A stretch of DNA of 64,000 nucleotides from Anabas testudineus (Eukaryota; Chordata; Actinopteri; Anabantiformes; Anabantidae): assembly GCF_900324465.2 (NCBI RefSeq), contig NC_046617.1, positions 6,661,223-6,725,222 on the forward strand, in the 5' to 3' direction. Shown here in pieces: positions 1 through 11,104 of the stretch (within the stretch, counting starts at the first letter, position 1; each line of letters starts with the position of its first letter). Position numbers and translations under genes: made by a program. Below the pieces are notes generated by a model that searched no databases, had not been told where the DNA came from, and was given only the letters and a program-made list of their open reading frames with translations.

Positions 1-3000
1 AAATGTTCACTGTCTGAGCAATGTGGTCTTACATGTATACTTTACGTTTGTAATTTATTTATGTATATAGAGTGTAAGCTTAAATTAAAAAACTATGATC
101 AAATCAGGAATAAAAAGCAGTGAAAAATGTGCATATCTGCAGGGAGTGAAGAAAACAGACTCTTTAGTTTGGACATTTTATTTGGATAATAAACCTTAAT
201 TAATACGTCTCTTCAACCACCTCAGATCAGCTGTCAATCAGTATTACCACACAGCTTGATCTGACCATTTCTGACTAATTCATCATTTATTTACACAACA
301 TCTATTGCTCTATAAACTGTATCGGGATTTTAACAGTCACATCAGCTCTGACATCACCAGCTGACATGCGAGGAGCAAAAGTAACATCATGTCTGCTGCA
401 GGACGTCAAACCACTTATGCAGCAAAATGATGCCTGATTGTGCAACAGTTTGAAATTTGCATTTAAAAAACGTGCATTACATTTGACATGCAGAATTATA
501 ACGCCAAAAGACTCCATTCAAACACAAAGTTATACCCATAATCAAACCACACAAACACACTCACACGTACACACACATGCACACACACACACAGTAACAA
601 CAGGTAGGAAGCTAATCAGTACAATCACACAGCATAATTTCAGGCTAAATTGCTTTTTAAGAGGCCAAAAAGTCAAAGAAGCAGATAAATCCCGAGGTTT
701 AAGCAGTGTGTAGGAAATGCAGTATCGCAGTATTACTAGAAGTACATTACCCAAAATGTCCGTTATTCCTTTAATGATATTAGCTCACGAATTCTGTTGC
801 CTGTTTATAAAATTCAACAGCACAAAGGTGATGCCACCTGAAGATGCTTTTACTGTCTGTGAGTGTTTTCTTTTATTGATTCATGCATGTTTAAAAGCTC
901 AAGTGTAAGGGAGACAGCAATTGTTCTTAACATCTGTCGTTCCAAAAATAACTAGACTAGACCAACATCTTCCAAACATGAAATTGTCTCATTCAAATTT
1001 CTTCATTTTCTCAGGAAAAGATACGTCGGTAACATCTCTTTCAATCAGACGGACAGGCATTTCATTTCTTTCTGTCGATGTATGACCTTGTGCTGCAGCC
1101 TTTACATTAATCTGACAGTATTCAATTCATACAAGTGTTACCGCTCAGATTGCTGTCATGACCTCCACGTAAACGAGACTCACTCGCATGAGATTGACGC
1201 GCTAAATTGCAGCCACATCTAGGGAAAGGGGTGTACGTCTGAATGGGGCTTTGTCATCCATCTGTTCTTGAAAATGGAGCTGGAAAAAGAGTAAAAAGTG
1301 CACGGTGGCTTTCCATCTCACGCTGATATTTTTTCTTTCTTCTATATATGTCATATAAAAGGCCCTGGACAAGACATAGAATGGTCTACAAAAGCTTAAA
1401 ACTAAAGCCAGTATTGGATGCCAGGCTGTGAACTCACTGGGTTTATTAAGTTGCTCTGACTCACTGAGCCCTCGAGGAGAAGCCTTCTTCACTCCTCTTA
1501 CAGCAGGAAAGGCCGCAGCAGAACAGCACCCTCGGGACGGCAGACGTCCTGCTGAGTTTTGGAAGAGAGAAGGTTAAAATTAGTGCCATGGTTGTTGAAA
1601 ATTCATCGATCAACATGCAGAGCCACAGGTCCCTGATATATTCGAGGACTGAATAATGGCTGGAATAAATTTGTGGGCACCTGTGATCCCCAGCAGAGTG
1701 CTCACACACAAACACACAAAAAGTGTGTATGCAACTTTTTATTTATTTTAATTTTTTCATTTAGACACTGGAAACTTTTCACACAGTTAAAATAAGTGGT
1801 CACACGTGCAGACACGCATGATAATGCATGTTATAAAAGAAAGAACCGAAAGTGGTTTGACTAAATGTCAACTCATGATTATGGTTTACCATCCAACGAA
1901 CGCTCTTTTTGACACGAACGAAACACAATAACAACTCTGGACAGTAACAACATCAAAGGGTCTGATGACATTAAGTCAATGTGATATTTCAGTTTTTTTC
2001 TTTTTTATAATTTTTTTATAAGTTTGCAAACATTTCTAAAATTCTGGTTTCACTTGGGCTAAAGAAAATGAATTCAGACAATTCAACAACAAAACTGAAA
2101 AAAGTGAAAGGGGGTCTGAAAACTTTCTGAATGCACTGAAGACTCACTACTCACTATTCCTGTACGGTACGTGCTGCACAGACCCACTTGGAGCTTCCGG
2201 TCTTGTTCATGCACCAGAGGCAGGCAGCAGACTCAGTGGTTGTTAGACAGCAAGCGTGGGGATAGTTCTCCTCTGGAGACACTCGCTGCTGCAGTTTAGT
2301 TGAAGACTGGGTGAAATACAATCGCTGTTTTGGTTCTGAACACGTTAAAGATTTATAAGTTGTTGTTACTGAACTGTGTATTACTGCATTGTGGAGTTAG
2401 ACTGTTAAATGTGTAAATACCCACCAAGCCACTCTCAACCGCTTCAGTGGTTGTACATCGTCAATTTGACCTACTTGTTTTAAATAGCTTCACTTAACCA
2501 AACTCTCACCCTCAGGTAGCTTAGCGTTAGTTCAACTTCCTCCATTGTGAAGTAATTGGTACCTTGAAACTGTCCCTGTGTTACTTAATGGTACAACACG
2601 TACATGACTCACTGGATGTGTCAGGTACCTTTTATAGAAGCTCCGACCTCAAGACTGGTCACTGTATCTGTGATAATAAACAAACACAGTGTGTAAATCT
2701 GTCAGAATAACGCCAAGGGAGGAAGCAAACTAATGTTTCCTCTTCAAAATTAGGACACCTCAGAAAACACATTTGCATACCCACAAACCAACAACATATT
2801 ATCATTTTAAAAGTGAGAGCTAAATGTTAATGTTACGTGACGCATCTCTATTGTTGCTATGGTTATCTCCAGATTAATCTGCCGTTCACACTGTAATTAA
2901 CCTGGTGACTCATATTATGTTTGAGGTGTACTGATATATGATATTAAGGACAGCTGCCAGCCAGTGAGCAGCATTTTCCATGACCGTGACCCTAAATGTC

Positions 3001-5484
3001 CAGCATCTGAATACACTCATTTTAGTTTAAAAGTTAATTTAAAGGCGAAACCCTGCTGGGTGTTCAATAAATAACTATACTTATCTACATTTGTTTATAA
3101 ACTTCATTCTTTGTTGTCAACCTTTATAATTTTGTTCCATTCTCCTGCACTCACGTCTGCTCAGGATCGACTGTTTATCACTTGGCAAGCTGCTGAACGT
3201 TCACTCTCGGCTTTCAAGAGCAGAAAATACAAAAGAAACCTACGCAAATATACTATTCAAACAACTCTGCCAGTGTCCTTAACCATGACCATGACCCGTG
3301 TTCTCGCTGCTGAGTGCTGTTAATACTGCCCACTTATGATTTCATGACTTTGGGAGGTAGCTGGGTAAATTTTTGTTACAAGTTTAGAGTTACAAACAGC
3401 TTTTATTCTAATATTTAGTAATTAGTCCCATTTCACCGCTGCTCCAGTTCAGAAATCAAACCCAGGTGCAAACTCTAGGCACCTCAATGCATCTGGTGAT
3501 GTATGTTACATGACAGTCAGGATGACGAGGCTCCTTCCTGAAATACTCGGAACCTTTCAAGCTCTCCAGCTGTCACAGACTCTGACCTTTGTGATGGATG
3601 CTCAGCTCTGCGGTGCAGCTGCTCTTGACAGCTAGGATGTTGGCATTTCCGCTCCATCAGTGGGCTGCAGTTAAACCAGTGACAGATACAATTAATTTCT
3701 CACCTGTCTTTACCCTATTAACAACATCATTTTCTTGTTAACTGATGTTGACTAATGTCAATATATTTAGTTCCCTGTCAACATAATCATTTCCTCAGGA
3801 AGAAACTTTTACCACACTGGCAGTAACAGTTTACACTAATGACCCAGTTTAGCATTTATGCAGATAACCATTTAGTCCACGGTTTATACCATCCCATTAC
3901 TGTGTCTCTTCAGAGGCTGCATTTGACTTCACACAGCATTGTGACAAGACTGTCCTATTGTATGCTCCTTCAAATGCAGCCTTCATTCCCACAAAGGCTG
4001 GATCCTAGCTCAGCTTTGAGTTTACAGTCGTATGCAGCTGTATGGACAGCGTGTGTGCTTTTTTTCCACGACTGTGCACCTATTTATAGGCCTACATCGC
4101 TGTGATGATATAGATGGTAATTTAGCTAAAATGATGCGAAAACTGAAACTGACATGATGTGTTCTGCTAGAGATCAGACAAGTTTAATTGCGGCCTGTCA
4201 TAACAGTACTGGCAGAATTCACATTGATTAACGACAGTTGGTTTAATCTGCTGCTGGAAACATTTGTCATTGAAAGCAGTGAAGCAGCGTCATTCACTTC
4301 TGACTAAAAATGAGAGACTGCTTGCTGAATGTTTTGCACTTTGCTCTTTCTAATTATAATTGCTGTTGGAGCTTATCAAATCTGTGCATTTTCCCAACCT
4401 CTGTTGTCAGAGCTCTCAGAGAGATTGACACGCTGTAACCTTCACGTGTATGTGCAGTGAAATTCGGCACATCTAAGTGAAGGGGAGCAGTGCTACACCA
4501 GAGCAGAATAGAAAGGCACTGTGAGGGGAAAGGATCACGTTTTAATTATGTAGATAATAATGGAAGCGATATACTGTGTTGTCTTTTCTTATCGTTTCAA
4601 CACAATATGAAATGATTTCGGTTCACAGGCAATTCAGAAAGCCATTGAAAAAAAAATCATTACCTGTGTATAATATAATACTTTACTGGAAGTTATAATG
4701 GTTGTGTTTGAACAGCAAACCATTATGGCATTTGCATGATTATTAAAGTTAGATCAGCACGCAGTGTAAAAACATGCACTCAACTCCTTGGAGTTTTAAG
4801 TGTCTCAGTCACTTCCAAGAAGGGAGTTTAAGATAAGGCAGCTTTCACCTTCAGCAGCTCTGATAGCTGCAGGTTTGAACGGCCACATTAAGGCACTCTA
4901 CTTAAAAAAGCCACTGTTGCTGATAGTAGTGCCACCTAATCTGACAACATTTCCCAATACGTGATGATTCACACACTGTGTTCGACAGTCATTGCTGTAA
5001 GAACTGTGTGGTGTTTTTTAACTACTATTTTATGGTGTTTGGACTTAGAAAAAATAGTCAAGCAGCTATCATCACAGACAGTCTGCCTGTGAGGCAGCTA
5101 TAAGTGGACGCTTGCACCACATGCTTGTCACAGTTGTTAATATGCTGCTTATTACCTTTTACAGTGTAACACGTGCGTTTGTGCCACAATCTGCCTGTTG
5201 TTGTGAAATGCTGTAAATACGTGCAGTGTGAATGTATGAATAAGTAAAATGGAAAGAATGTGTCACCAGTGGCAGCACGACCACAGGAGATGAGTCCTCA
5301 ATACGCCCCAGACACCAACCAGTCAACGGCATCGGCTTTCAAAAGACTCAAATATAGATCGTACGTAATTTTAGCCGGTGTGTCCTATTTTTTAACAGCC
5401 ACAACCTGTGGTTTTACATCCAGAGGAGATGATTGTTGCAGGCTATTGACCCCTCTGATTGCTAAATTTTCAGATGTGACATTA
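1..5484. other. Gene-free 5' flank
   Basis: I see no coding exon that can be supported on either strand. The open frames here are short, have no recognisable domain, and several run through low-complexity DNA. A CA-rich microsatellite lies at 548-593. The stretch may include upstream non-coding exons or regulatory DNA of the somatostatin receptor gene that starts at 8.3 kb, but the sequence alone does not show where. Confidence 0.6.
548..593. repeat. CA-rich microsatellite
   Basis: An interrupted (CA)n tract. The small open frames over it on both strands are products of the repeat, not genes. Confidence 0.85.
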
Positions 5485-5526
5485 TGTGGCTGTCTCCCCT
5501 CCTGTCAAGGAGGGGAGACAGCCACA
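5485..5526. repeat. Perfect 18-bp inverted repeat (hairpin)
   Basis: The left arm 5485-5502 (TGTGGCTGTCTCCCCTCC) is followed by a 6-nt spacer (TGTCAA) and its exact reverse complement at 5509-5526. The G/C-rich stem would form a stable cruciform or RNA hairpin. The 42-bp size is short for a typical MITE, no flanking target duplication is obvious, and no gene is assigned here. Confidence 0.9.
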
Positions 5527-6290
5527 AAGGACTGCAGACAAGTAGACATTTGGATCACAGGATGTCTCGCTCCCTTATGACACCAGTGGCAGCTCAGAGC
5601 CTCAATTTACAAACTGAATGGATTTCCTCTTTCGGAGAGGTTTGAAAGGTCTTGTGTAAGTGTGATGATTAATGAGGAGGAATAAAATATGACACATACA
5701 ATGCATATATTAGACAGACTTCAGGGCGTTTGAGATGAGTGATGTAGACAAGGAGACTGATAAAATGATTTCTCCAAGGCATCACAGCTGTAAGGATTGG
5801 GTATTAATGTGGAAGCTGCACCACAGTCAAGATTTGGCTGGATGACATTATTTTGATTACCGGTATGTTATAGAAGCAGAAAGTGGGATTGATGAGTCAA
5901 AAAATAAATGACTGATGTTCAATTCAAGCATGCAAGGTTTTCATCCATGACCATTTCAAACACATAATCTGTCTGATTATCTGTCGACAGATTTCACGCA
6001 TGAAAGGGTTAAAGAGCTAAAAAGGCAAGTGTTATGCTGATCTACGATTTTTTATAGTCGGGCTACCTGTAAGTCAGCGTATGTATAACAAATTATGTAT
6101 TAACCAGGAAAAGATTGAAAGACTGTTAATTAAAGCTTATAAACAACAAGTGGGTCCTCATTAGAAGGTAGCAGCACCGTTTACTTTGCTTAAGATCTTC
6201 CTGGCTATTGGTGGGCTTCACAACTAACCAAATGTGCTTTATGGATAAGATGTATGAATATACAGCCGGAAAAACAGCGAAATTAAAATG
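5527..6290. other. Intergenic, nothing recognised
   Basis: AT-rich sequence with no supported gene between the hairpin and the receptor fragment. Confidence 0.6.
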
Positions 6291-6459
6291 CATCATCAGC
6301 ATCTTCTGCCTCACTGTGATGAGCATCAATCGCTTCCTCGCTGTGGTCCACCCAATGCGGTCTTCAAAGTGGTTGCGCCCACAGGTGGCAAAAGCGGTAA
6401 ACGGTACTGTGTGGGCGCTCTCATTTCTTGTTGTCCTTCCTTTGGTAATTTTGTCAAAT
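6291..6459 (+). pseudogene. Somatostatin-receptor fragment (TM3 end to TM4)
   Basis: About 165 bp closely match the sstr3 coding sequence 2.45 kb downstream (about 8743-8910). They cover the end of TM3, the DRY region, intracellular loop 2 and TM4. The translated match runs from [18 protein letters not shown] through RSSKW and RPQVAK to [15 protein letters not shown]. The receptor's IDRY is INRF here, so the key Asp is lost. Homology stops abruptly at both ends, and the flanking codons do not continue a GPCR. It is therefore a broken partial duplication, not a gene. Because sstr3 is intronless in its coding part, tandem duplication and retrocopying cannot be told apart. Confidence 0.85.
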
Positions 6460-7392
6460 CTTTGCTTTATCTTCCTTCATGGATGTTGATCATCAGCTAC
6501 AGTCAAACCAAATCTAATACTCCCATTCACACCAAGCCGCATTTTGGAAAAGTATCCCAAGCTCTGTGAGGCAGGATGACTCACACAGTACCTAGTACTA
6601 CTGTACAAAAAAATTGAATTTGAGACAAAGAAATGCAGAGGAGCTTCACAAATAACTGTTTGTTCGCTGTTAAGAGATTGTAACATGGATGAAAAACAAC
6701 AATTTCTTATTTACAGTTGCCACCTCTGTTCACTATCTGATGTTTAATTAGTGGTACCTAATTAAAACACTTAAAGAAGCCAAAGCATGGGTCGACATTA
6801 TTATTAGTAACAAAATAGTTCTCCAGCATCATAAAGCACAACACGTAGACTCAACCCGAGCTGTTTCTAATGGTAGTTTATCAACTTATCACAAAGGCCC
6901 TGTAGGGTAGTCAGTTTTTTTTTTCTTTTTCTCACTTTCACTCAAGAAGAGAAAAATCTATTTCTGTTCTACTGCCATGTGCTGCCGTTTATTTGGTTCA
7001 GTTTGATTTACGACACGTCTCTGGGTTTTGTCTTTCTCTGGTTACTATGGTGCTCAAAATTGGAACTGGATCACGATAGGAACTGGAGATATTGAAAAGT
7101 GATGAATGTGACAATGTGCTGAAATCAAGGAAACTACTCAGGTTTCATAAAAAGACGTGCAGTACATTTGTTGCTGTTGTTTCAGGTTGTTGTTTTTTTT
7201 CCTCTAGTGTGTCTTTTAAATTGAAACCGAGCAAAGCAGAGAGACTAAATGGCTTTTTATAGATTGCAGCTGTTGCTATTGAGGTGACAATAACCTTTCA
7301 TTCAGTTTGTTTGATGAACTCTACCAATGAGCTCAGGGTACATCTGTGCTGTTCTCAGTGGTGATTTCCTGAAAGCAACATCAAGTACTTGA

Positions 7393-7423
<31 letters not shown>

Positions 7424-8246
7424 GTCAATATTTTTCTGTCGGGATGTTTTTCCAAAAATGCTTCTCATGATGCCCGATCACTTATTTTATGGTACAGCTG
7501 TGTAGGTAATGAAAGGTGAAATGAAATGTCTAGCTTCCTTCCAGTTTTCATTGCCTTTCACTATAGAGGCCTGGAAATGCTGAAAATGACTCAATGTGCA
7601 CAAATAAGTGAAAAAAAAAAATCTAAAGGCATAGCTTTCTTCCCTAGTGTTGTGCGAAAATATTAATACCACTCTCATGTTTGTACACTAAAGAACAAGC
7701 TACTGTGGGCATCTGGTTAGCTTAGCTTAGCATAATGACTGCTGGGTTGCTAATAAGATGTCAATTACCAGTATGACTCCCGTGTAGGAGCCCCTTCTGT
7801 TTAATTTGTCTGTCCTATCAGTGAAACCAAATATAGCTGGTATAGTTATAATAATCTACCAGCAAACATCCATCACCACCTCGGTTTTAATTGCTTCCTG
7901 TGTGACTCATCGTCTCATATCCATCTCTGTCCCATCTGCTTTTCATTATTTTATCTGTATTCTTTTGGACCTGCCACTCATCATTGGAGTCTTATCTTTG
8001 CCTGTTTCCTGTGCATATCATTGTAAACATGTTGCTGGTCATTAGGACAAGGTATTACAGTATTTTATGCAGGTTCTGGATGAAATCACTGTGCAAAGGG
8101 GTACATTATTGCTTTTAGAATACCTCAAAATGTTGCATACAAGCAATTCCTGTATACAATATATTGATACTTTAATTTCTCTCATCAGAGACAGAGAAAC
8201 AAACATGAAAAATTGATTTATTCAGATAATTCTTTTTTTCCAACAG
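6460..8246. other. Upstream region / probable intron of sstr3
   Basis: No coding exon is supported. It contains a 27-nt poly-A tract (7394-7420). It ends in a strong polypyrimidine tract and AG at 8245-8246, so part of it may be an intron lying between an unidentified 5'UTR exon and the coding exon of sstr3. Confidence 0.45.
7394..7420. repeat. Poly-A tract
   Basis: A run of 27 A residues. It could be a simple homopolymer or the tail of a retroposed sequence, but nothing recognisable lies upstream of it. Confidence 0.8.
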
Positions 8247-8304
8247 AACAGATGGGTGGGAGCTGAGACAGCAGAAGGACTAAGCAACAGGAAAGAGCAC
8301 ATCC
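8247..8304 (+). promoter_or_regulatory. sstr3: Probable 3' splice site and 5'UTR of sstr3
   Basis: A T-rich tract followed by CCAACAG ends at 8246, 58 bp before the receptor ATG. It looks like an acceptor for an upstream non-coding exon. The stretch 8247-8304 would then be 5'UTR. This is inferred from the splice-site appearance only. Confidence 0.45.
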
Positions 8305-9762
8305 ATGGGTGACTTCTCGCTTCCCGTGCTGGAGATGACGGATGAAATGTGGGAGAATGGCAGCTTCGCCAACCCCTCGCCTGGGCTCCCCCTGTTTCTG
8401 CTCATGTTCAACAACAGTGATTTGAACGAAACGCTGTTCAACTCCACCAACTGCACCGTCCCTGATGTGTCTTCAGGGCCTAGCGTGGCAGGGATCCTCA
8501 TCCCACTCATTTACATAATTGTTTGTATCATTGGCCTGGGTGGTAACACTTTAGTCATCCACATTGTTCTGCACTACTCAAAGATAGAATCAGTGACCAA
8601 CATCTACATCCTCAACTTAGCCATTGCTGATGAACTCTTTATGCTCGGCCTGCCTTTTCTGGCCGTACAGAACACCCTCCAGTCGTGGCCCTTTGGCTCC
8701 TTCATGTGTCGACTGGTCATGACTGTCGACTCCATCAACCAGTTCACCAGCATCTTCTGCCTCACTGTGATGAGCATCGATCGTTACCTTGCTGTGGTCC
8801 ACCCAATTCGGTCTTCAAAGTGGCGGCGCCCACAGGTGGCCAAAGTGGTAAACGGAACAGTGTGGGCGCTCTCATTTCTTGTTGTCCTGCCTGTGGTAAT
8901 CTTTGCCAACATCCAGAAGGTGGGAGGCATGTGTAACATCGCCTGGCCTCAGCCAGCTAACATCTGGCAGGCAGCCTTCATCATCTACACCTCTACTGTT
9001 GGGTTCTTCTGCCCTCTTCTTATCATCTGCCTCTGCTACCTGCTTATTGTGTTCAAGATTCGCAGCTCCGGTAAGAAAGTCCACGCCACCTCAACCAAGC
9101 GCAGGAAGTCAGAGAGGAAAGTGACACGCATGGTTGTGATTGTTGTTGCTGTGTTTGTCTTCTGCTGGCTGCCTTTTTATGCCCTCAACATCATCAACTT
9201 GCTGGTGTCCCTTCCCCCTGAGTACAAGGGCCTTTATTATTTCGTCGTCGTGCTCGGCTATGCTAACAGCTGCGCCAACCCTATCGTCTACGGCTTTTTG
9301 TCGGATAACTTCAAGAGGGGCTTCCGGAAAGCGCTCTGTCGCTCCACAAGAAGGGTGGAGAATCATGAGCCCATGGAGCGGCAGCAGCAGCAGGAGGAGG
9401 GCAGGAGGGCACTCATGCCAAGGGAGAGCCTGAGGCGGGTGATCAGGGACGAAGAGGACGACGATGAGGAAGACGTCTCGGAAATGACTCAGATCTATAG
9501 AATCGCCCAGAATGGAAACAGCAGTTTCCAGCCAGAAAATTCGCAGCCGCTGTTATCAGAGAAAGGAGCAACTCCAGGGTCAAGAGAGCTGCCATCCCCA
9601 GACAAGAAGGACAAACCTGGGGACGTGAAAGGGAAAGATCCAGTCAATGGATCTACTCTGACTGTACCCTTACTTCTCAATGGAGCCAAAAATGGTACCA
9701 TTAAAACTCTGCCAGAGGAAAACTCAGAACAGAGCCCCTCATTGGAGATTAGTTATTTATAA
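8305..9762 (+). CDS. sstr3: Somatostatin receptor type 3
   Basis: A class A GPCR of 485 aa encoded in one exon. It would bind somatostatin at the plasma membrane and signal through Gi/o to lower cAMP. The N-terminus has several N-glycosylation sequons (NGS, NNS, NET, NST, NCT). TM1 starts near residue 63. Visible landmarks are the TM3 aspartate in VMTVDSIN (D142), IDRY at 158-161, cysteines 135 and 210 for the extracellular disulfide, CWLPF at 287-291, and the SSTR signature [11 protein letters not shown] at 319-329. The long C-tail (about 155 aa) has an acidic run near 428-440 and ends in ISYL. The acidic tail, the ISYL end (a PDZ ligand in mammalian SSTR3) and the link to eif3d favour SSTR3 over SSTR2 or SSTR5. 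Human SSTR3 is 418 aa, so this tail is longer. The loop-3 sequence reads ATSTK where mammals have the ciliary AxSxQ motif. Confidence 0.93.
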   Translation: MGDFSLPVLEMTDEMWENGSFANPSPGLPLFLLMFNNSDLNETLFNSTNCTVPDVSSGPSVAGILIPLIYIIVCIIGLGGNTLVIHIVLHYSKIESVTNIYILNLAIADELFMLGLPFLAVQNTLQSWPFGSFMCRLVMTVDSINQFTSIFCLTVMSIDRYLAVVHPIRSSKWRRPQVAKVVNGTVWALSFLVVLPVVIFANIQKVGGMCNIAWPQPANIWQAAFIIYTSTVGFFCPLLIICLCYLLIVFKIRSSGKKVHATSTKRRKSERKVTRMVVIVVAVFVFCWLPFYALNIINLLVSLPPEYKGLYYFVVVLGYANSCANPIVYGFLSDNFKRGFRKALCRSTRRVENHEPMERQQQQEEGRRALMPRESLRRVIRDEEDDDEEDVSEMTQIYRIAQNGNSSFQPENSQPLLSEKGATPGSRELPSPDKKDKPGDVKGKDPVNGSTLTVPLLLNGAKNGTIKTLPEENSEQSPSLEISYL

Positions 9763-9873
9763 TTTAAAATATGGACTTGACTTCATGTGAACTCAGTATT
9801 ACAACACTAATTCACAACATTGAGGTGTTTGTGTTGAAAAACATGAATGAATGTAGTGAAAAATCCCCTTAAT

Positions 9874-10040
9874 CAGGGTTGTTCAATCCGGCACCTCCTG
9901 CTTATTTTACTAACTATCTCTGCCTTAACCACTATTGATTACCTGGATCTGGTGTTCAGCCAATCAGAAGCTGTAAATGCACAGATGGTTGGAAAACAAG
10001 CAGGAGAGTGGCCCTTAAGGTGACGGATTGAACACCCCTG
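9874..10040. mobile_element. Fold-back MITE in the sstr3 3'UTR
   Basis: A 167-bp element with long imperfect inverted repeats. The left end CAGGGTTGTTCAATCCGGC pairs with the reverse complement of the right end (CAGGGGTGTTCAATCCGTC), and similarity continues inward for about 50 bp (CCTGCTTATTTT against CCTGCTTGTTTT). It has no coding capacity, so it is a non-autonomous DNA transposon. The flanks (CCTTAAT and ACTTAAC) may be a degraded target duplication. It lies between the sstr3 stop and its polyadenylation signal, so the mRNA would carry a long imperfect hairpin. Confidence 0.75.
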
Positions 10041-10611
10041 CACTTAACGAACACTTCAGAGATTGGACTTTACAGCTGCTTTTTGACGAGTGTCAGCATT
10101 TGGAAGAGTTGCTAAAATTTGTATCAGTATATAGAAAGTATGACTGTTTATAATTTGTACGTATATGTATATATATGCATGGTTAAATGTACAGATTTGT
10201 GCCTTTATTTGCTTTTATCACATGTATCTTGTTAATCATTTTCATGTGAAGCTTTTTTTATTTGATGATGTGAAAAAAATTGGCTAGAATTTGACTGTAC
10301 TTAAGACTACGTAGACATTAACTACACCTATGACGATACAATTACGTTATTTTCAATACAAATTTGTATATACTGCTAATTTGTTTTTCCTCAAATGCTT
10401 TAAGTGAAATATACAGTAATTGCTACCAAGATTATGCTAAAAAATGATTCCTGATTCCTATGGTTAGCTTTAGGGGACACATTAACAAAGGTTAGTGGGA
10501 GATCATAATTTCAGTAGTAAAATGTTATTTTAAATACACTTAATGAACATTTTTCTTACGCTTCAAATTATTTTTTTTTATTTGACTTACATATTTATTT
10601 TGTTTTATTGC

Positions 10612-10617
10612 AATAAA
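10612..10617 (+). terminator. sstr3: Polyadenylation signal, probable sstr3 3' end
   Basis: AATAAA lies 850 bp after the sstr3 stop and is followed by a GT-containing stretch. It would give a 3'UTR of about 0.87 kb. TTTATT motifs just upstream (AATAAA on the other strand) could serve a convergent minus-strand gene. Confidence 0.5.
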
Positions 10618-10864
10618 CCGGGACAACAACAAACAAGTGCAGTGTATGCCTAAAGACATCCATCACAGGCAGAGAAAAGTTTAGCACCAGTCGTATACAA
10701 ATATCTCATAAACAGTAAGTTAAAAATCTGTGAAGTCAGATTTAAAGTTTCCCCAAACATTTGTTGTTTTACACATGCCAGCATCCTGCATTTGTATTGT
10801 GTTCACATTAGTCGAAGTCTCCAGGACTTCACTGACTAGAATATATTAAAACATTGTGACTGGC

Positions 10865-11104
10865 TTATAAATTAATTTTGGTATACATGTGTATGGCTTC
10901 CATACAGGGCCTGATCTCAGTGTTGTAGTTGAAATTGTAAAGAACTGACCTGTCTCTAACTCTGTAGCTCCAAAAATGCTCTACTTCCTGAATGCCTAAA
11001 ATTTTCTGCATCCTGGGCAGACGTTCAAAATGATCTCTCATGATCTCATCTCTGATTTCATATTTAACGCCGTATGCTGGTTCAAGCAGGGGCGATAAAG
11101 ACAT
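10865..11104 (-). CDS. Possible terminal exon of an unidentified protein
   Basis: A 79-codon open frame ends at 10865 and has a protein-like composition: charged, with aromatic motifs such as EVEHFWSYRVRDRSVLYNF and a EIRPCMEAIHMY segment near the end. On the minus strand a pyrimidine-rich stretch and AG (TTGAACCAG) fall just inside its 5' part, and another candidate acceptor (AATTTCAG) lies just before the ATG. Minus-strand AATAAA motifs occur about 260-290 bp downstream. It may be the last exon of a gene convergent with sstr3. I do not recognise the family and found no convincing upstream exons. Mammalian SSTR3 lies near TEX33/CIMIP4, which would be worth comparing, but I cannot claim the match. 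Confidence 0.4.
   Translation of the reverse strand: MSLSPLLEPAYGVKYEIRDEIMRDHFERLPRMQKILGIQEVEHFWSYRVRDRSVLYNFNYNTEIRPCMEAIHMYTKINL

Noticed and set aside
302-908. Overlapping open frames of 63-91 codons on both strands near the left end
   Set aside because: They overlap each other and a CA repeat and show no recognisable domain or splice context.
5260-5580. A 106-codon plus-strand frame
   Set aside because: It runs through the perfect palindrome, has no known motif, and its composition looks random.
6208-6489. A 93-codon frame with GPCR-like sequence as a separate gene
   Set aside because: Only the TM3-TM4 part matches a receptor and the flanks do not. It is a fragment, not a gene.
8617-9701. 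Several frames on the minus strand and other frames within sstr3
   Set aside because: They are shadows of the receptor coding sequence.
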